DNA from: Streptomyces indicus
Lineage (GTDB): Bacteria; Actinomycetota; Actinomycetes; Streptomycetales; Streptomycetaceae
Assembly (NCBI RefSeq): GCF_900100315.1
Contig: NZ_FNFF01000004.1
Coordinates: forward strand, 434,001-498,000
Reading direction: 5' to 3'
DNA: 64,000 nt
A program made the position numbers and the translations under genes. Shown here piece by piece: positions 45,645-54,127 of the stretch. Under the pieces are notes generated by a model. The model was not told where the DNA came from. It was given only the letters and a program-made list of their open reading frames with translations, and made no database searches. Numbering within the stretch: position 1 is the first letter of the stretch; every line of letters starts with the position of its first letter.

Positions 45645-46387
45645 CAGGCCGGCACCTCGCGGTCGCGCAGCGCGCGCGGGTCGATGACCTCGCGGATCAA
45701 CTCCAGCTCGTGCGCGGTCGGTTCACGCGTCAGCGGTACGTCCGCGGGGATGACGAGCGTGAAACCGGTGGCCTCGACCACCTCGTCCACGGTGACGCCC
45801 GGATGCAGGGAGGCGAGCCGCATCGCGTGGTCGGGGGTCTCGAAGTCGAAGACGCCCAGGTTCGTGACCACGCGCGGCAGCCGGTGGTAGCGCGTGGCGC
45901 TCGGGCCCGCCTCGGCCGCGCGCCGGTGGCCGACCCCGGACACCATGTCGACCTGCTCCACGAAGACCCGCCTGGAGTGCTTCGGGATCCAGTAACTCGT
46001 CGGATTGTTGAGGGTGTTGACGGGCGCGCCGCGCACGCCGAGCAGCTGCCGCTTGGGCTGCTCCCAGGCGCCGATGCAGGAGATGTTCTGGTTCCCGTAC
46101 CGGTCGATCTGGCTCGCGCCCATCATCACGTGCCGCTTGCCGCCCGTGGCCATGGCGAGGTGCTGGCGGTACGGCAGCCAGCCCTCGACCGTGCCGTCCA
46201 GGTCGACGAGCATCGCCTCGCCGTCGGTGAGGAGCAGGTCGGGCGAGAAGGTGCGCTTGGCCAGGCGCGCGCCGAAGCCGGGGATCAACCCCATGGGGCT
46301 GGCGAGCACTTCGCCGTTGTCCCGCCAGGCCTCGGCGCAGGCGATCACGCAGTATTCGGCACGGGTGATCTGCACGGTCGTCGTCAC
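45644..46387 (-). CDS. ipdB: CoA-transferase-like beta subunit (IpdB-like ring hydrolase)
   Basis: A 247-residue family I CoA-transferase beta-like subunit. Features: ITRAEYCVIACAEAWRDNGEVLASPMGLIPG, the strand LLLTDGEAML, MMGASQIDRYGNQNISCIG, and THELELI-type end HELELIREVIDPRAL. In Mycobacterium and Rhodococcus IpdAB is not a transferase but hydrolyses the last steroid ring of a CoA ester (COCHEA-CoA). Whether the transferase Glu is missing here needs alignment. The GTG at 46387 overlaps the ipdA stop (GTGA). Confidence 0.85.
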   Translation of the reverse strand: MTTTVQITRAEYCVIACAEAWRDNGEVLASPMGLIPGFGARLAKRTFSPDLLLTDGEAMLVDLDGTVEGWLPYRQHLAMATGGKRHVMMGASQIDRYGNQNISCIGAWEQPKRQLLGVRGAPVNTLNNPTSYWIPKHSRRVFVEQVDMVSGVGHRRAAEAGPSATRYHRLPRVVTNLGVFDFETPDHAMRLASLHPGVTVDEVVEATGFTLVIPADVPLTREPTAHELELIREVIDPRALRDREVPA

Positions 46388-47232
46388 TTCTGCTCCTCGT
46401 GCCAGGCCTCCACGGCCGACTGGTAGGCGGCCTCGTCCCCGGCGAGGAAGCGCTCGGCGAACTCGGCGTACGGCGTGGTGGCGTACAGCTTCTGGAAGGG
46501 CTCGTCGCGCCCGTAGTCGGGCGCACAGGAGGTGAAGTGCGCGCCGTTGGGCGTCTCGATCACACCGGTGACGCTGTGCCGTTTGACCAGGAGCGTCTGG
46601 GGCGCGGCCTCCTTCGTCAGCTCGGCCGTCTCCACGATCCGTTCGCAGCTGACGTACGCGGCGTCGGCGGCCTCGCAGAACAGGTCGTCGAAGTACGGGT
46701 CCGGGCCCAGATACTGGCCGTTGCCGAGCCGGTCGGCGCGGTTGAGGTGGACGAAGGCCGCGTCCAGGCGCAGGGCCGGCATCGCGACGAAGGTCTCGCC
46801 GTCCTCGTACGGTGAAGTCACCGTCTTGAGAGACGGGTTGACGCGCATGACGTCCGAGCCGATGCCGGCCCGCACGGGCAGGAACGGCAGCCGGTTCGCG
46901 GCCGCGTGCAGCCCCCACATGAACATCGCCTCGTCGACCTCCGTCAGCTCGAAGGCCCCGCTCTCGCGCGCGGCGCGGAAGTGCGGTTCGAGGGGGATGG
47001 AGTCGAGGGTGGTGAAGGGGGTGACCAGCTTGCGGATCCGGCCCGCGGCCGCGAGCAGGCCCACGTCGGGGCCGCCGTACGAGACGACGGTGAGGCCCGT
47101 GACGGGCGAGCGCAGGAGCGCGCGGACCAGCGCCATGGGCTTGCGGCGCGAGCCCCAGCCGCCGATGCCGAGGGTCATCCCGCTCTCCAGGCGGCCGATG
47201 ACGGCCTCCACGGTCATGGTCTTGTCGGCCAT
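46384..47232 (-). CDS. ipdA: CoA-transferase-like alpha subunit (IpdA-like ring hydrolase)
   Basis: A 282-residue family I CoA-transferase alpha-like subunit. It has the GxGGxxxxRxP-type oxyanion motif GIGGWGSRRKPMALVRALL (residues about 21-39), VVSYGGPDVGLLAAAGRI, and DAAFVHLNRADRLGNGQYLG. With IpdB it forms the enzyme that opens the steroid C-ring remnant. The ATG at 47232 starts two bases after the stop of echA20. The order echA20-ipdA-ipdB-ipdC is the same as in Mycobacterium tuberculosis. Confidence 0.87.
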   Translation of the reverse strand: MADKTMTVEAVIGRLESGMTLGIGGWGSRRKPMALVRALLRSPVTGLTVVSYGGPDVGLLAAAGRIRKLVTPFTTLDSIPLEPHFRAARESGAFELTEVDEAMFMWGLHAAANRLPFLPVRAGIGSDVMRVNPSLKTVTSPYEDGETFVAMPALRLDAAFVHLNRADRLGNGQYLGPDPYFDDLFCEAADAAYVSCERIVETAELTKEAAPQTLLVKRHSVTGVIETPNGAHFTSCAPDYGRDEPFQKLYATTPYAEFAERFLAGDEAAYQSAVEAWHEEQK

Positions 47233-47234
47233 CG

Positions 47235-47996
47235 TCAGGCCTCCTTTCCGGTCTTCTCCGGTGCGCCGAAGGTGTCCCGTACGCGGTCCGCGACCCCGCT
47301 GAGGTTGGCCTCGAAGGTGAAGCCCTGCTCGAAGCGGTAGCTGCGGTGCACGTCCACCGGGTCGATCCCGTTGATCGCGGCCTTCGCGAGCCGCAGCAGA
47401 TACCCGTCCTTCTGCGCGATCTCGCGCGCCAAGTCCAGTGCTTCGTCGAGGAGTTGCTCGCGCGGTACGACCTTCCACACCGAGCCGTGCTGGTACAGCT
47501 CGGCGGCGGTGGCGGTGCGCGAGGTGTAGTACAGGGCGCGCATCAGATGCTGCGGGACGAGCCGCGACAGGTGGGTGGCGGCGCCGAGTGCCCCGCGGTC
47601 CAGCTCCGGCAGGCCGAAGGTCGCGTCCTCGCTCGCCACGATCGCGTCCGCGTTGCCGACGAGCCCGATCCCGCCGCCCAGGCAGAACCCGTGCACCGCC
47701 GCGACCACCGGGACCTCGCACTCGTACACCGCCGAAAAGGCCGCGTAACAGCCACGGTTGGCGCCGATGAGCGCGCCGTGCCCGGTGTCGCGCTGCATCT
47801 CCTTGATGTCCACGCCGGCGTTGAAACCGCGGCCGGCCGCGGCGAGTACCACGACCCGCGTCTCGGGGTCGCGCCCCGCCGCGAGCAGGGCGTCGGCCAG
47901 GTCGTACCAGCCTTGTACGGGAAGGGCGTTGACGGGCGGGAAGTCGACGGTGACCTGTGCGATGCCCTTGTCCGGGCTCGAGGTGGAGACACCCAT
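47235..47996 (-). CDS. echA20: Enoyl-CoA hydratase/isomerase family protein (EchA20-like ring hydrolase)
   Basis: A 253-residue crotonase-fold protein. Oxyanion-hole segments: AAAGRGFNAGVDIKEMQRD (residues about 60-78) and HGFCLGGGIGLVGNADAIVAS (about 105-125). In the HIP-CoA pathway EchA20 opens the D ring of HIEC-CoA by a retro-Claisen type hydrolysis. The ATG at 47996 is preferred; an earlier in-frame ATG at 48026 lies inside the operator dyad. No good ribosome site is visible before either, so the transcript may be leaderless. First gene of the minus-strand operon echA20-ipdA-ipdB-ipdC, perhaps with the phosphatase gene. Confidence 0.85.
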   Translation of the reverse strand: MGVSTSSPDKGIAQVTVDFPPVNALPVQGWYDLADALLAAGRDPETRVVVLAAAGRGFNAGVDIKEMQRDTGHGALIGANRGCYAAFSAVYECEVPVVAAVHGFCLGGGIGLVGNADAIVASEDATFGLPELDRGALGAATHLSRLVPQHLMRALYYTSRTATAAELYQHGSVWKVVPREQLLDEALDLAREIAQKDGYLLRLAKAAINGIDPVDVHRSYRFEQGFTFEANLSGVADRVRDTFGAPEKTGKEA

Positions 47997-48006
47997 GAGA
48001 GGATCA

Positions 48007-48047
48007 GCTACCTTTCCACCAAACATTTGTTAGGTGGGGAAGGTAGC
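48007..48047. promoter_or_regulatory. KstR2-box-like operator, site 2, within a 41-bp dyad
   Basis: The core ACCAAACATTTGTT (48018-48031) fits 8 of 10 fixed positions of the KstR2 motif. The symmetry runs much further out: GCTACCTT and AAGGTAGC, then CCACC and GGTGG, are placed evenly on both sides. Divergent echA20 and SDR genes start 11 bases to the left and 6 bases to the right. The core shares TAACAArTGTTTGGT with site 1. Confidence 0.65.
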
Positions 48048-48052
48048 AGCGA

Positions 48053-48817
48053 ATGGAGATGGATGGGAGGGTCGCGGTCGTCACGGGCGGCACCCGTGGC
48101 GTCGGCGCCGGAATCGCCAGGGCCTTTCTCGCGGCCGGGGCGCAGGTGGTGGTGTGTGCGCGCAGACCGCCGGACGCGCCGGTCGAAGCGGACGGCCGCA
48201 AGGCGGAGTTCATCGCCGTGGACCTGCGCGACGCGGCGGCCGTCGGGGAGCTCTTCGCCGAAGTGGGCCGCCGGTACGGGCGGTTGGACGTGCTGGTCAA
48301 CAACGCGGGCGGCACCCCGTACCGGTTGCTGGCGGAGGGTGACGCGGCCCGCCACGCGCGCGTGCTCGAACTCAACCTCGTCGTGCCGCTGACCGTCTCG
48401 CTCGCCGCTTACCCGCTGCTGCGCGAGGCCCGGGGCTCGATCGTGATGATCGGCAGCGTGAGCGGACAGCGGCCTTCGCCCGGCAGCGCCGCCTACGGTG
48501 CGGCGAAGGCGGGCCTGGCGAACCTCGCCTCCTCCATGGCGGTGGAGTGGGCGCCGGAGGTCCGTGTGAACACGCTGGTCCTCGGCATGGTGCGCACCGA
48601 ACTGTCCGCGCTGCACTACGGCGACGAGGCCAGCGTCGCGGCCGTCGCGGGCACCGTCCCGCTGGGGCGGCTCGCGGAGCCCGCGGACGTCGGCGAGGCG
48701 GCGGTCTTCCTCGCCTCGCCCCGCGCCGCCTACGTCAGCGGGGCGAGCCTGCTGCTGCACGGGGGCGGGGAGCGCCCCGCCTTTCTCGACGCTGCGAACG
48801 TCAACAAGGAGAGCTGA
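48053..48817 (+). CDS. Short-chain dehydrogenase/reductase, IpdF-like
   Basis: A 254-residue classical SDR: VVTGGTRGVGAGIARAFL (residues about 9-26), NNAGGTPYRLL, catalytic Ser in MIGSVSGQRPS and YGAAK. It lies directly beside the operator, head-to-head with echA20; the distance of 6 bases between dyad and ATG and the lack of a ribosome site suggest a leaderless mRNA. In mycobacteria KstR2-controlled SDRs (IpdF and others) act on the hydroxyl group formed on HIP-CoA. Which of the three SDR genes here plays which role is not decided. Confidence 0.82.
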   Translation: MEMDGRVAVVTGGTRGVGAGIARAFLAAGAQVVVCARRPPDAPVEADGRKAEFIAVDLRDAAAVGELFAEVGRRYGRLDVLVNNAGGTPYRLLAEGDAARHARVLELNLVVPLTVSLAAYPLLREARGSIVMIGSVSGQRPSPGSAAYGAAKAGLANLASSMAVEWAPEVRVNTLVLGMVRTELSALHYGDEASVAAVAGTVPLGRLAEPADVGEAAVFLASPRAAYVSGASLLLHGGGERPAFLDAANVNKES

Positions 48818-48818
48818 T

Positions 48819-49748
48819 ATGCCCGTTGGGACATCCGGTGGTCTGTGCGCCGGTCGCGTGGTGGTCGTCACCGGTGCGGGCCGCGGCCTCGGCCGTGCGC
48901 ACGCCCTGGCCTTCGCGGCCGAGGGCGCCGAGGTCGTGGTGAACGACCTCGGGGTCGGCCTCGACGGCACCGCGGCCGGGGCGGACAGCCCCGCGGCCCG
49001 GGTCGTCGCCGAGATCGAGGCCGCGGGCGGCTCGGCGGTCGCGCACGGCGGCGACATCGCCACGACGGAGGGCGCGGCCTCGCTCGTACGGACGGCGCTG
49101 GACACGTACGGACGCCTCGACACCCTGGTCAACAACGCCGGGTTCCTGCGCGACCGGATGCTGGTCAACCTCGACGAGGACGACTGGGACGCGGTCATGC
49201 GGGTCCACCTCAAGGGCCACTTCCTGCCGCTGAAGCACGCGGCCGCGTGGTGGCGCGCGGAGGCGAAGGCGGGCCGTACGGTGGCGGCCCGCGTCATCAA
49301 CACCAGCTCCGGAGCGGGGCTGTTGGGCTCGGTGGGGCAGGGCAACTACTCGGCGGCGAAGGCGGGCATCCTCGGGCTCACCTCGGTGGCGGCCGCCGAG
49401 ATGGGCCGGTACGGGGTGCAGGTCAACGCGATCGCCCCGGCGGCGCGCACCCGTATGACGGAGGAGACCTTCGCGGCGACGATGGCGGCGCCCGAGGAGG
49501 GCGCGTTCGACGCGATGGCGCCGGAGAACGTGTCGCCGCTGGTGGTGTGGCTGGGCTCGGACGCCTCGGACGGCGTGACCGGGCGGGTCTTCGAGGTGGA
49601 GGCCGGCAAGGTCACGGTGATGGAGGGCTGGCGCCGCGGCCCCTCGGCGGACAAGGGGGCACGGTGGTCCCCGGCGGAGGTCGGCGAGACGGCCCTCAAG
49701 CTCCTTGCCGAGGCGGAGGTGCCGGGGGCGGTGTACGGGGCGGGGTAG
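48819..49748 (+). CDS. Short-chain dehydrogenase/reductase (long form) in the KstR2-type cluster
   Basis: A 309-residue SDR of the type with a long alphaA-betaB loop: VVVTGAGRGLGRAHALAFAA, VVVNDLGVGLDGTAAGAD, DTLVNNAGFLRDRM, NTSSGAGLLGSVGQGNYSAAK. These features match the SDR domain of peroxisomal-type multifunctional enzymes, which are (3R)-hydroxyacyl-CoA dehydrogenases, but no hydratase domain follows. It begins one base after the previous SDR gene's stop, with GGAGAG before the ATG, so the two form an operon. Probably a hydroxyacyl-CoA dehydrogenase step in the ring or side-chain pathway. Confidence 0.83.
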   Translation: MPVGTSGGLCAGRVVVVTGAGRGLGRAHALAFAAEGAEVVVNDLGVGLDGTAAGADSPAARVVAEIEAAGGSAVAHGGDIATTEGAASLVRTALDTYGRLDTLVNNAGFLRDRMLVNLDEDDWDAVMRVHLKGHFLPLKHAAAWWRAEAKAGRTVAARVINTSSGAGLLGSVGQGNYSAAKAGILGLTSVAAAEMGRYGVQVNAIAPAARTRMTEETFAATMAAPEEGAFDAMAPENVSPLVVWLGSDASDGVTGRVFEVEAGKVTVMEGWRRGPSADKGARWSPAEVGETALKLLAEAEVPGAVYGAG

Positions 49749-49787
49749 GGGCAGGAAGGGTGTCGGGTGCGGGGTCGTCGCCCGGCG

Positions 49788-50123
49788 TCACTGTCCCCGG
49801 GGCGCGTACATGATCACGGCCATCCCGGCCAGGCAGATCAGCGCCCCGAGGACGTCGAACCGGTCCGGCCGGTAGCCGTCGGCCACCATGCCCCAGGCGA
49901 TCGAACCGGCCACGAAGATCCCGCCGTACGCGGCGAGGATCCGGCCGAAGTTCTCGTCGCTCTGGAAGGTGGCGACCACCCCGTACAGACCGAGCGCGAT
50001 CACGCCCGCGCCGATCCAGACCCACCCCTTGTGCTCGCGCACGCCCTGCCACACGAGCCACGCGCCACCGATCTCGAGGAGTGCGGCGAGGACGAAGAGG
50101 GCGACGGAACGCGCGACGATCAT
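49788..50123 (-). CDS. YnfA/UPF0060-family small membrane protein
   Basis: A 111-residue protein with four hydrophobic helices; [63 protein letters not shown] are the standard UPF0060 segments (quoted as separate helices). The family is related to small multidrug transporters, and the function is not settled. Single gene, convergent with the SDR operon. Confidence 0.9.
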   Translation of the reverse strand: MIVARSVALFVLAALLEIGGAWLVWQGVREHKGWVWIGAGVIALGLYGVVATFQSDENFGRILAAYGGIFVAGSIAWGMVADGYRPDRFDVLGALICLAGMAVIMYAPRGQ

Positions 50124-50207
50124 GCGCCCATGCTAGGACCGCGCGTCGCGCCGCCCGTCGCACGGACGGGTGCGGCGGGCGGATGCGTGCGGCAGGTCCT
50201 CGGGTTC

Positions 50208-51869
50208 TCAGGTCCCGATCCGCGGGAACGTCCCGCGCAGCATGGCCCGGGCCCGTTCGTCCCGTACCTCGTCCACGGCCTGAACTGCCGTGTCGTACGC
50301 GGCACTCTCCGGATCGCCCGTGCTGAGCAGCCGGGCCAGGGCCTCGACCGCGCGCGGGTCACGGCGCGCCGCGAGCCCCCGCGCGGCCTCGGCCACCGTC
50401 GCCGGATCGCTGTCGGCCAGCCGCGCGGCGAGACTCTCGCGGACCTCCAGGCTGTCGCTCGGGCACCAGGAGAGCGCGAGGGTGGCGCGGTTGCGGACCA
50501 CGGGGTCCGGGTCGTTCGTCAGCCGGGCGAGGGCGAGCGCGGCGGTCTCGGTCCGGCTGTCCGAACTGCCTTGGTCGGTAGGAGCGTTGGCGCTTCGGTC
50601 CGAGCCGTCGGGTCCCGACTTCTCCCCGTCGCCCGCGGCCGCCTTCTCCTCGCCCCCCAGAAGCGCGTGCACACAGGCCGCCACCAAGGCGCGTACCGGC
50701 GGGTCCGGGTGGGTGGCGAAGGCCAGCACGGAGGCGAGCGCGGCAGGGTCGCCCGGCTCGCCCAACGCCCGTACGACGGTCCGGGCGAGCACCGCGCCGT
50801 GTGCGGCCCCGGCGCCGTCCGGCGCACCCCCGGCTCCGTCCCGCGCCGCACCGGCCCGCTCCAGAACGCCGTCGGCGGCCTTCACCAGCAGCGGCAGCAC
50901 ACGGCCCGCGAACGCCCGGCCCCCGTCCCCGGTGCACAGCCGGCCGAGCACGTCCACCGCGAACGCCCGCCGCAGCGGGTCCGCGTCCCGGGTCAGGGCG
51001 GCCGCCGCCTGATACGTCACCTCGTCGGCGCGCCCGGCCAGTTCGCCCGCGGCCTCGCGCCAGTTCTCGTTGTCGGGGTCGGCGAACCGCACGGCGCGGT
51101 CGAGGAGTTCACCGAACGGCGCCCGCACCCCCAGCTCGCGCTCCAGGACCGTGGCGATCGCGCCGTGCCCCGTCTGCTGCTCGCGCCCGAAGCCGCCGCC
51201 CCCGGGCCGCAGCACCTCGACGCTCACCGTGATCCCCGCGAACTCGGGCAGGCGCCGCACGAACACATCGGCGGGATCGGCCCCTTGGGACACCTCCGCG
51301 CGCAGCACGGCCTCGATGTCGGTGGCCAGCCAGCGCCGCGCCTCGGCCAACGCCTCCTGGGTGGGCCGTGCGCCGTGGAAGAGCAGCGCCCGTACGGTCC
51401 CGAACGAGCCGCGCCGTACCGCCGAGACCAGCGGCGAGAGGCCGTCGGGGCCGGGGCGCTCCGGGTCCGCGCCGGCGGCCAGCAGCGCCGCGGCGGTGTC
51501 CGCGTGGCCGAGCTGCACGGCCCAGGCGAGCGCCGTGAACCCGCCCTCCTCGGGCTCGTCCGGCGCCGCGCCCGCGGCGAGCAGCGCCCGTACGACCTCG
51601 TGATGGCCCGCGCAGGCCGCGCCGCACAGCGGCAGATCGGCGCCGGAGCTCAGACGGGACGGGTCCGCGCCCGCCGCGAGCAGCAGGCGCACGATGCCGG
51701 GCTGGTTGTTCATCGCCGCCACGTAGAGCAGCGTCTCGCCGTCCTCGTCGGCTGTGTCGGGGTCGACGCCGGAGCGCAGCAGGCGCACGGCGGCGTTCTC
51801 GTCCCCGGCGAACACGGCGGAGAAGAGGGCTGATTCGGCGGTTTGGTCCGGGGCGTGATGGTTCTTCAT
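50208..51869 (-). CDS. Ankyrin- and HEAT-repeat protein
   Basis: A 553-residue cytoplasmic repeat protein. Residues about 10-160 hold at least four ankyrin repeats (DEDGETLLYVAAMNNQPGIVRLLLAAGADP, quoted in parts: GETLLYVAAMNNQPGIVRLL; GGFTALAWAVQLGHADTAAALL). The C-terminal half is Ala/Leu/Arg-rich with HEAT-like repeats (LARLTNDPDPVVRNRATLAL; LADSDPATVAEAARGLAA). Between them lies a low-complexity insert around GDGEKSGPDGSDRSANAP. It is probably a protein-binding scaffold. No partner is evident from the neighbours. Confidence 0.85.
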   Translation of the reverse strand: MKNHHAPDQTAESALFSAVFAGDENAAVRLLRSGVDPDTADEDGETLLYVAAMNNQPGIVRLLLAAGADPSRLSSGADLPLCGAACAGHHEVVRALLAAGAAPDEPEEGGFTALAWAVQLGHADTAAALLAAGADPERPGPDGLSPLVSAVRRGSFGTVRALLFHGARPTQEALAEARRWLATDIEAVLRAEVSQGADPADVFVRRLPEFAGITVSVEVLRPGGGGFGREQQTGHGAIATVLERELGVRAPFGELLDRAVRFADPDNENWREAAGELAGRADEVTYQAAAALTRDADPLRRAFAVDVLGRLCTGDGGRAFAGRVLPLLVKAADGVLERAGAARDGAGGAPDGAGAAHGAVLARTVVRALGEPGDPAALASVLAFATHPDPPVRALVAACVHALLGGEEKAAAGDGEKSGPDGSDRSANAPTDQGSSDSRTETAALALARLTNDPDPVVRNRATLALSWCPSDSLEVRESLAARLADSDPATVAEAARGLAARRDPRAVEALARLLSTGDPESAAYDTAVQAVDEVRDERARAMLRGTFPRIGT

Positions 51870-51973
51870 GCTTCGACTACCTTCACCCGGCAGGCGGTCG
51901 AACGCAAAGGTTTTCGTGCGGCACCCGGTCCGCGGGCCCGGTCCGCGGGCCCGGTCCGGGAACGGGGCGGCGG

Positions 51974-52510
51974 TCAGTCCGCGAGGCGGGCGGCCGTCCG
52001 GCGCTGGAGCTCGGTGGTGGCCGAGAGGAAGCGGATCACCGTCTCCAGTTCGTCGACGCTGAACGGCTCGCAGAGCGCCACGATCTCCTTGGCCCAGTCG
52101 TCGAAGAACGCGGCGAGACCGGAGAGCTTCTCCTGGTCGAGCTCGATCACCACGCGCCGCTTGTCGGTGGCGTGCTTGGCCCGGCGTACGTACCCCTTGG
52201 ACTCGAGCCGGTCGACCAGGCCGGTCACGGACGCGGGCGCGAGGCCGGTGTGCCCGGCGAGGTCCTTGGCGGTCAGCGGGCCGTGCTGCACGAGCAGGTC
52301 GAGGGTCTTCGTCTCAGTGGCGCTCAGTCCCTGCCGGGCGGCGATGGCGCTGTGGAACATCACCGTGGAGGCGCTGTTCTCGCGGCCGGTCTCCATCAGG
52401 CGCTCCAGGACGGCGGCGCGCTCGCCTTCTGCCTGCCCGCCTGCCTCCTCGACCGCTTCCTGGACGGCTTCCTCGCCTGCTTCCTCGGCTGCTTCCTCGG
52501 CCCTGGTCAT
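51974..52510 (-). CDS. MarR-family transcriptional regulator
   Basis: A 178-residue MarR regulator with an extra acidic Ala/Glu-rich N-terminal helix (EEAAEEAGEEAVQEAVEEA). The winged helix is GLSATETKTLDLLVQHGPLTAKDLAGH, then TGLAPASVTGLVDRLESKGYVRRAKHATDKR, quoted here in its main pieces. It is divergent from a DHA2 efflux gene; two operator-like palindromes in the gap suggest that it represses both genes and is released by a drug-like ligand. Confidence 0.9.
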   Translation of the reverse strand: MTRAEEAAEEAGEEAVQEAVEEAGGQAEGERAAVLERLMETGRENSASTVMFHSAIAARQGLSATETKTLDLLVQHGPLTAKDLAGHTGLAPASVTGLVDRLESKGYVRRAKHATDKRRVVIELDQEKLSGLAAFFDDWAKEIVALCEPFSVDELETVIRFLSATTELQRRTAARLAD

Positions 52511-52530
52511 GGCGGCAGACTAGCAAAAAT

Positions 52531-52600
52531 TTAGTTCGGGCGAACGAAAGAGTTGCGATCGCGGAGGTGGGCGTGCAACTCTTTCGTTAGTCCGAACGAA
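52531..52600. promoter_or_regulatory. Twin MarR operators inside a long inverted repeat
   Basis: Two 18-base sites of the form TTnGTT-N6-AACGAA: 52531-52548 (TTAGTT and AACGAA) and 52583-52600 (TTCGTT and AACGAA). In addition AACGAAAGAGTTGC at 52543-52556 is repeated in exact inverted form at 52575-52588, with 18 bases between. The layout is symmetric between the marR and efflux gene starts. Confidence 0.7.
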
Positions 52601-52625
52601 ATAAATCTGGGATCCGGGAGTCGCC

Positions 52626-54071
52626 ATGCCGGCCACGCTCACCACCTCGCCCGCGGGCACCCCCGCAGGCCCCGCCCTCCACCCACGCCGCTGGGCGGCC
52701 GCAATCGTCATGATGATCGCGGCGCTCATGGACCTGATCGACGTGACGATCGTGAACGTCGCCATCCCGTCCATAGGCCGTGACCTCGGCGCCTCCGAGA
52801 GCGCCCTGCAATGGATGGTCTCGGCGTATCTGCTCGGCTTCGCCGCCACGCTGATCGTCTCCGGCCACCTCGGCGACCGCTACGGCCGCAAGCGGCTCTT
52901 CCTCGCGGGCACCGCGGGCTTCGGCCTCGCGTCCCTGGCCTGCGGGATCGCCCAGAGCCCCGGCCAGTTGGTGGCCGCGCGCGCGGTCCAGGGCGTCTTC
53001 GCCGCGCTGCTCATCCCGCAGGTGCTCGGCTCCTTCCGCACGCTGTTCCAGGGCAAGGAGCGCGGGGCCGCCTTCGGGATGTACGGGGCCGTGGCCGGCT
53101 TCGCCTCCGCGGTCGGGCTGCTGCTCGGCGGCGTCCTCACCGACGCGGACCTGTTCGGCCTCGGCTGGCGCTCGGTGTTCCTGGTCAACGTGCCCGTGGC
53201 CGTCGCGACCTTCGTGGCGGGCGCCCTGCTCGTGCCGGGCACGAAGGAGCGTGCGGCGGGACGGCCGGACCTGCTCGGCAGCCTGGTCCTCGCCGGCGCC
53301 CTCGTCGCGATCGTGCTGCCGCTGGTGCAGGGGGAGTCCAACGGCTGGCCGCTGTGGGGCTGGCTGTGCCTGGCCGCCGGTGTGCTCGCCCTCGTCGCGC
53401 TCGCCGTCGTCGAAGGGCGCCGCGACCGCACCGGAGTCGTACCGCTGCTGCCTGCGCGTGCGTTCAAGCTGCCCGCGTTCTCGCTCGGCGTGGTCGTCCA
53501 ACTCCTTTTCTCCGTCGGCATGCAGGGCTTCTTCCTGGTGTTCGCGATCTGGTTGCAGGGCAGCGAGGGCTACAGCCCGATGCAGGCCGGCGTGCTGACC
53601 GTCGCGTTCTCCGTGGGCGGCTTCCTCACCGCGCCCGCCGCGGACGCGCTCGCGGCGAAGTTCGGCCGCTTCGTCCTGGTCGCCGGAGCGCTGATGATGG
53701 CGGGCGGCTTCGCCTGGGTGTGGCAGGCCGTCAGTGAGTCCAGTGCCGCGCACACCGGAGCCTGGCCGCTCGTGCCCGGCCTGCTGATCGCGGGCGCCGG
53801 CCTCGGCTTCCTCGTCGTGCCGCTGGTGAACGTGGTCCTGTCCGCCGTACCCGCCGACCTCGCGGGCGGCGCGTCCGGCATCTTCTCCACCGCCCAGCAG
53901 TTCGGCGGCGCGCTCGGTGCGGCGCTCATCGGCTCGGTGTTCTTCGGGCACGCGGCCGACGGTCTGACCGAGGCGCTGAGCGCGGCGATGCCGTGGGTGG
54001 TGGCCGGGTTCGTGCTCAGCGCACTGCTCTGCCTGGGGCTGCCGCGCAAGGCGGTGGCGGCCCACGAGTGA
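52626..54071 (+). CDS. DHA2-family MFS drug efflux transporter
   Basis: A 481-residue EmrB/QacA-type exporter. Motif: ALMDLIDVTIVNVAIPSIGRDL in helix 1 (motif D1 with DVTIVNVALP-like order), GHLGDRYGRKRLFLAGTAGF (motif A) and AVQGVFAALLIPQVLGSF (motif B). About 13-14 hydrophobic helices. A GGGAG site precedes the ATG at 52626. It is divergent from a marR gene that likely represses it. Substrate unknown; probably toxic organic compounds. Confidence 0.9.
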   Translation: MPATLTTSPAGTPAGPALHPRRWAAAIVMMIAALMDLIDVTIVNVAIPSIGRDLGASESALQWMVSAYLLGFAATLIVSGHLGDRYGRKRLFLAGTAGFGLASLACGIAQSPGQLVAARAVQGVFAALLIPQVLGSFRTLFQGKERGAAFGMYGAVAGFASAVGLLLGGVLTDADLFGLGWRSVFLVNVPVAVATFVAGALLVPGTKERAAGRPDLLGSLVLAGALVAIVLPLVQGESNGWPLWGWLCLAAGVLALVALAVVEGRRDRTGVVPLLPARAFKLPAFSLGVVVQLLFSVGMQGFFLVFAIWLQGSEGYSPMQAGVLTVAFSVGGFLTAPAADALAAKFGRFVLVAGALMMAGGFAWVWQAVSESSAAHTGAWPLVPGLLIAGAGLGFLVVPLVNVVLSAVPADLAGGASGIFSTAQQFGGALGAALIGSVFFGHAADGLTEALSAAMPWVVAGFVLSALLCLGLPRKAVAAHE

Positions 54072-54127
54072 GGGGGCGCCGGGCGCGGGGTGGCTGTCTT
54101 CGGCGGCTGTCCCGCGCCCGTGCATTC

